A stretch of DNA of 8,628 bases from Candidatus Thorarchaeota archaeon (lineage in GTDB: Archaea > Asgardarchaeota > Thorarchaeia > Thorarchaeales > Thorarchaeaceae): assembly GCA_030638785.1 (NCBI GenBank), contig DAOWDY010000019.1:1-8628 (forward strand). Direction: 5' to 3'. A model generated the notes under the pieces. The model saw nothing but the letters and a program-made list of their open reading frames with translations. It did not search any database and was not told the DNA's origin. Shown in pieces: positions 6,292-8,628 of the stretch (the first letter of the stretch is position 1; every line of letters starts with the position of its first letter). The position numbers and the translations under genes are program-made.

Positions 6292-8505
6292 TTATGTTCG
6301 CTTGTAGACCCATCTACCCCAGGAGCTAGTTGACGGCATCTCCTCTGGCATGCCCTTTCGGGCCCTGATCTCTAGGATTCTCTCTTCCTGTAGGCTCCCA
6401 GGCAATTGCTCAAAGCCTCGGAATTGGTAACCAAAGAAACTACGACCAGCAGCGGCACTTCGAAACTCATCAGCAATGCCGATTGTCTCTGCAGTTGGTA
6501 GTACACCCTTTATAGTCACTGTGTCTTCTTCTGCTTCAATTGTGAGGATTTGACCTCTATGTCCTGTCAACACTTTGATGATACCACCCTGAGTATCAGG
6601 AGGTGTTTTGATGTCAACATTGAGGATTGGTTCATAGATTGCGGGGTCAGCTGTGAGGAAGCTCATATTAAGACCTGCACTGGTCATGGTTGCAACTTCG
6701 TTGTAACCAGTATGAGCTGGATCATTGTGAATAGTGGCATCTGTAATTGTCACCTTTACACCCATCACAGGCTCACGTGCAATTGGTCCCTGCTCCACAA
6801 ACTCTCTCCAAATTGAGTGAACATATGGCCAGATTCTATCAAATCTCTGTACACCACTCATTCCATCAACTAACATTGAACTCTCATAGATATCGAGAAT
6901 CTTCCTTGCTCGCTTGGCATCCCAACCAGCTTCGTCACGGAGGATTGCAGCTCGATCTCTAGGTTGTTGTTCATTGGTAATCTTCTGCTTCTTAATCAGT
7001 TCAACAGTCTTCTCATCTAGTGGCTCAACGTATATTCGGATACGATTGTGACCATTGGGGCTCTTAGTATGGAATTCTTGACCGCGTCCGGAAATCTTCT
7101 CACGGTAAACGATGATTGGTTCTGATATGTCAATCTTCACCTGTTCATGGATACGCTTTGTGAGAATCTCAATCTGTAGAGGGTCTATACCATTGAGACG
7201 GTATTCACCAGACTCTTTGTCATGGAAGAAACTTGCAGTAGGATCAGCCATAATCCATTTTGATACAACATCACCAAGCTTGGCAATGTCTTGGGGATCA
7301 ATTGGTTTGATGCTTCTGCTAACAACTGGTTCGCTTGCATACTCAATGGGTTCAAAGCCTGCCATATCTGAGTCTGCTTCAACGAATGACTCACCAGATG
7401 GACACATGAATCCGAACACTGAGAAGAGGTTTCCAGCTGGAACTTCGTCCATAGGTAGGATATCTGTAATCTCTTGAACCCCCAAACGTTTGATTGGTAC
7501 ATTCTTCCTCATTCCAACTAGACGAATAGTTTGACCAGATTTTATTGTTCCTGAGAAGATTCGACCAATAAGAGTAGGTCTCTTGCTCTTTGGATCAACG
7601 AAAATCTTTGTGATCATTCCAAGAAGTGGACCTTTTGGATCACACTCGAGTAGTGCTTTACCTTCAGGACTTTCAGGGTCACCCTTCCAGATTCGTGGAA
7701 TCTTGTACTTCTGGGCGTCCTTTGGATTGGGTAGGTGCTTCACAATCATCTCAAGAAGAGCTTCATCCAGAGGCAGGTTATCTCGCAACCATCTCTCGTC
7801 TCCCTCGTTGTATTTCTCGAATACAATATTGGGCTTGATATTTTTCTTCTCCAAGGTCTTCATTGTGAATGCCCAACCTGTCTTAGCACTGCCAATTGCG
7901 ACACTACCATTCTGGAAACTTGTCAGCCATTCCTTGACTAGCTCTTTTGGAGCAACCTTCTTGATGAGTTCGTTTACCTTTGCAATAATAATATCAATTC
8001 TCTCGTAGACTTTGGCTGGCGGGAGCTTCAGCTCGTTGATGAGTCTGTCTACCTTGTTTATGAAGAGTACAGGCTTGCATGCTTCCCCACCAACTGCAAG
8101 ACGGATATTGGTTTCAGTCTGGGTCATAACACCCTCAAGTGCATCCACGAGAATCACTGCACCATCGCTAGCACGAAGTGCACGTGAAACCTCACCAGTG
8201 AAAGAAAGGTGACCGGGGGTGTCTGAAAGCTGGACTAAGTACTCCTCGCCTTCAACTTCGAAGTTCAAAAGAACTACAGATGTGAAGATTGTGATTCCTC
8301 GCTCCTGCTCTTCTTCATCACTGTCTGTCATAAGAGCCTGGCCTGCGGCTGCATCGCTCATCAGACCTGCACGGCGCATGAGATAATCTGACGTGGTTGT
8401 CTTACCATGATCGATGTGCGCGCTAATACTGATGATACGCTTGTGCTCATAATCTTCCGACATGATGAGCCTCTTGATTGCCTCGGGGTCTTTGATCTTG
8501 ACCAT
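6292..8505 (-). CDS. Divergent elongation factor 2 paralogue (aEF-2-like GTPase)
   Basis: Translational GTPase with the EF-2 domain order; 737 residues, the usual archaeal EF-2 length. Numbered from ATG 8505: G1 AHIDHGKT (29-36), RGITI (switch I Thr71), DTPGH (95-99), NKVD (150-153) and a SAK motif are intact, so it should bind and hydrolyse GTP. Domain II starts near GPLLGMITKIFVDP, and domains III-V follow in order, ending RKGMPEEMP plus a tail WGRWVYKRT. Four normally conserved sites differ: HVDF after DTPGH is HLSF (S101); GELHLE in domain III is IDPLQIE (~440-446); the domain IV loop SPNKHN is SPNGHN (482-487); and the diphthamide loop, normally HADAIHRGGGQ, is HNDPAHTGYNE (593-603). The target His is kept (H598), but the following RGGGQ is not. 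This fits the second EF-2 paralogue reported in archaea lacking diphthamide genes. The in-frame upstream extension to TTG 8568 does not look EF-2-like and is rejected as the start. Confidence 0.93.
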   Translation of the reverse strand: MVKIKDPEAIKRLIMSEDYEHKRIISISAHIDHGKTTTSDYLMRRAGLMSDAAAGQALMTDSDEEEQERGITIFTSVVLLNFEVEGEEYLVQLSDTPGHLSFTGEVSRALRASDGAVILVDALEGVMTQTETNIRLAVGGEACKPVLFINKVDRLINELKLPPAKVYERIDIIIAKVNELIKKVAPKELVKEWLTSFQNGSVAIGSAKTGWAFTMKTLEKKNIKPNIVFEKYNEGDERWLRDNLPLDEALLEMIVKHLPNPKDAQKYKIPRIWKGDPESPEGKALLECDPKGPLLGMITKIFVDPKSKRPTLIGRIFSGTIKSGQTIRLVGMRKNVPIKRLGVQEITDILPMDEVPAGNLFSVFGFMCPSGESFVEADSDMAGFEPIEYASEPVVSRSIKPIDPQDIAKLGDVVSKWIMADPTASFFHDKESGEYRLNGIDPLQIEILTKRIHEQVKIDISEPIIVYREKISGRGQEFHTKSPNGHNRIRIYVEPLDEKTVELIKKQKITNEQQPRDRAAILRDEAGWDAKRARKILDIYESSMLVDGMSGVQRFDRIWPYVHSIWREFVEQGPIAREPVMGVKVTITDATIHNDPAHTGYNEVATMTSAGLNMSFLTADPAIYEPILNVDIKTPPDTQGGIIKVLTGHRGQILTIEAEEDTVTIKGVLPTAETIGIADEFRSAAAGRSFFGYQFRGFEQLPGSLQEERILEIRARKGMPEEMPSTSSWGRWVYKRT

Positions 8506-8529
8506 CCTTTTCACACTCACTACTAGACA

Positions 8530-8537
8530 AATTATTA
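8530..8537 (-). promoter_or_regulatory. Candidate TATA box of the EF-2-like gene
   Basis: TAATAATT on the - strand, with 24 bases between its end and ATG 8505 (centre about 28 bases upstream). This spacing fits a leaderless or nearly leaderless archaeal transcript and supports ATG 8505 over the upstream TTG. AAAAGG just before the ATG is too close to act as a normal SD. Confidence 0.45.
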
Positions 8538-8585
8538 GCTCTCTATCCCCAACTTGCGAAGTTAACAAGAGAACTCGGTCGAGGT

Positions 8586-8605
8586 CACCGGTGATATCAC
8601 CAGTG
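8586..8605. repeat. 20-bp near-perfect palindrome upstream of the EF-2-like gene
   Basis: Centred on GATATC, with a perfect 12-bp core GGTGATATCACC (8590-8601), except that one outer base pair breaks the symmetry of the full 20 bp. A second perfect palindrome, TCACCGGTGA (8585-8594), overlaps it. It lies about 50 bases upstream of the TATA-like box, where an activator or repressor could bind, but it may instead be coding sequence of a neighbouring gene. Confidence 0.4.
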
Positions 8606-8628
8606 GCTTGGCCGACTGCGCCAATGGA

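Larger units (their letters stand above)
8506..8628. other. Upstream region of the EF-2-like gene to the right edge
   Basis: Contains the EF-2 TATA-like box and, beyond about 8570, a stretch clearly richer in GC than the rest of the window. The EF-2 frame stays open to the edge on the - strand, another - frame ends at TAA 8564-8562, and a + strand ATG lies at 8624. Any of these could belong to a neighbour mostly outside the window. No tRNA or other RNA gene could be folded from what is visible. Confidence 0.4.

Noticed and set aside
7112..8008. Two long + strand frames opposite the EF-2-like gene (7112-7477 and 7583-8008)
   Set aside because: They are antisense to strongly conserved EF-2 domains; the apparent hydrophobic stretches come from complementing acidic/Lys codons.
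6292..8568. EF-2 starting at TTG 8568 with a 21-residue N-terminal extension
   Set aside because: The extension has no EF-2 similarity, overlaps the TATA-like box, and ATG 8505 gives the normal family length and a leaderless-type promoter spacing.
8570..8628. Possible tRNA or other RNA gene because of high GC
   Set aside because: No T-arm GGTTCGA-type motif, acceptor stem or anticodon arm could be assembled on either strand from the visible bases.
1..8628. CRISPR array, insertion sequence or phage/mobile element
   Set aside because: No regularly spaced direct repeats, transposase or integrase motifs, or terminal inverted repeats were seen; all large genes are housekeeping-type.

Overview
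The window looks archaeal. It encodes an archaeal/eukaryotic-type elongation factor 2 homologue and a class I isoleucyl-tRNA synthetase, uses Shine-Dalgarno sites of the AGGTGA type, and has TATA-like boxes about 28 bases upstream of some start codons, as in leaderless archaeal transcripts. Base composition is moderate, with no strong AT or GC skew. The EF-2 protein lacks several residues otherwise almost invariant in EF-2. From memory, this kind of divergent second EF-2 paralogue is described from Asgard archaea and other archaea that lack diphthamide synthesis genes, so an Asgard lineage (perhaps Thorarchaeia-like) is my best guess. That is inference, not proof.

Layout from left to right. 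Positions 1-132 hold no complete gene but contain a leftward TATA-like box and two hairpins. A leftward two-gene unit follows: an unrecognised 222-residue protein with a CPFC motif (462-1130), then a small MazG-superfamily nucleotide pyrophosphohydrolase of the COG4997 type (133-438). A divergent intergenic region (1131-1460) has a TATA-like box, repeated GTCAAC words and possible short leader ORFs, and leads rightward into ileS (1461-4829). ileS converges on a leftward M20-family metallopeptidase (4861-6189), with a perfect 10-bp hairpin between them. The peptidase lies downstream of the leftward EF-2-like gene (6292-8505), from which it is separated by a hairpin followed by a pyrimidine tract. 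The right edge (8506-8628) holds the EF-2 promoter candidate and a GC-rich stretch with nested palindromes.

Functionally the window joins translation (IleRS and an EF-2-like GTPase) with housekeeping hydrolysis (nucleotide pyrophosphatase, M20 peptidase/deacylase). The strongest lead is the EF-2-like protein. Its G-domain motifs are intact, but the diphthamide loop, the second domain IV tip loop, the domain III GELHLE motif and the Asp after DTPGH are all changed. Second is the IleRS, whose HIGH and KMSKS signatures are both atypical and which has an insertion of about 46 residues in the catalytic domain. No CRISPR array, insertion sequence, rRNA or tRNA was recognised.
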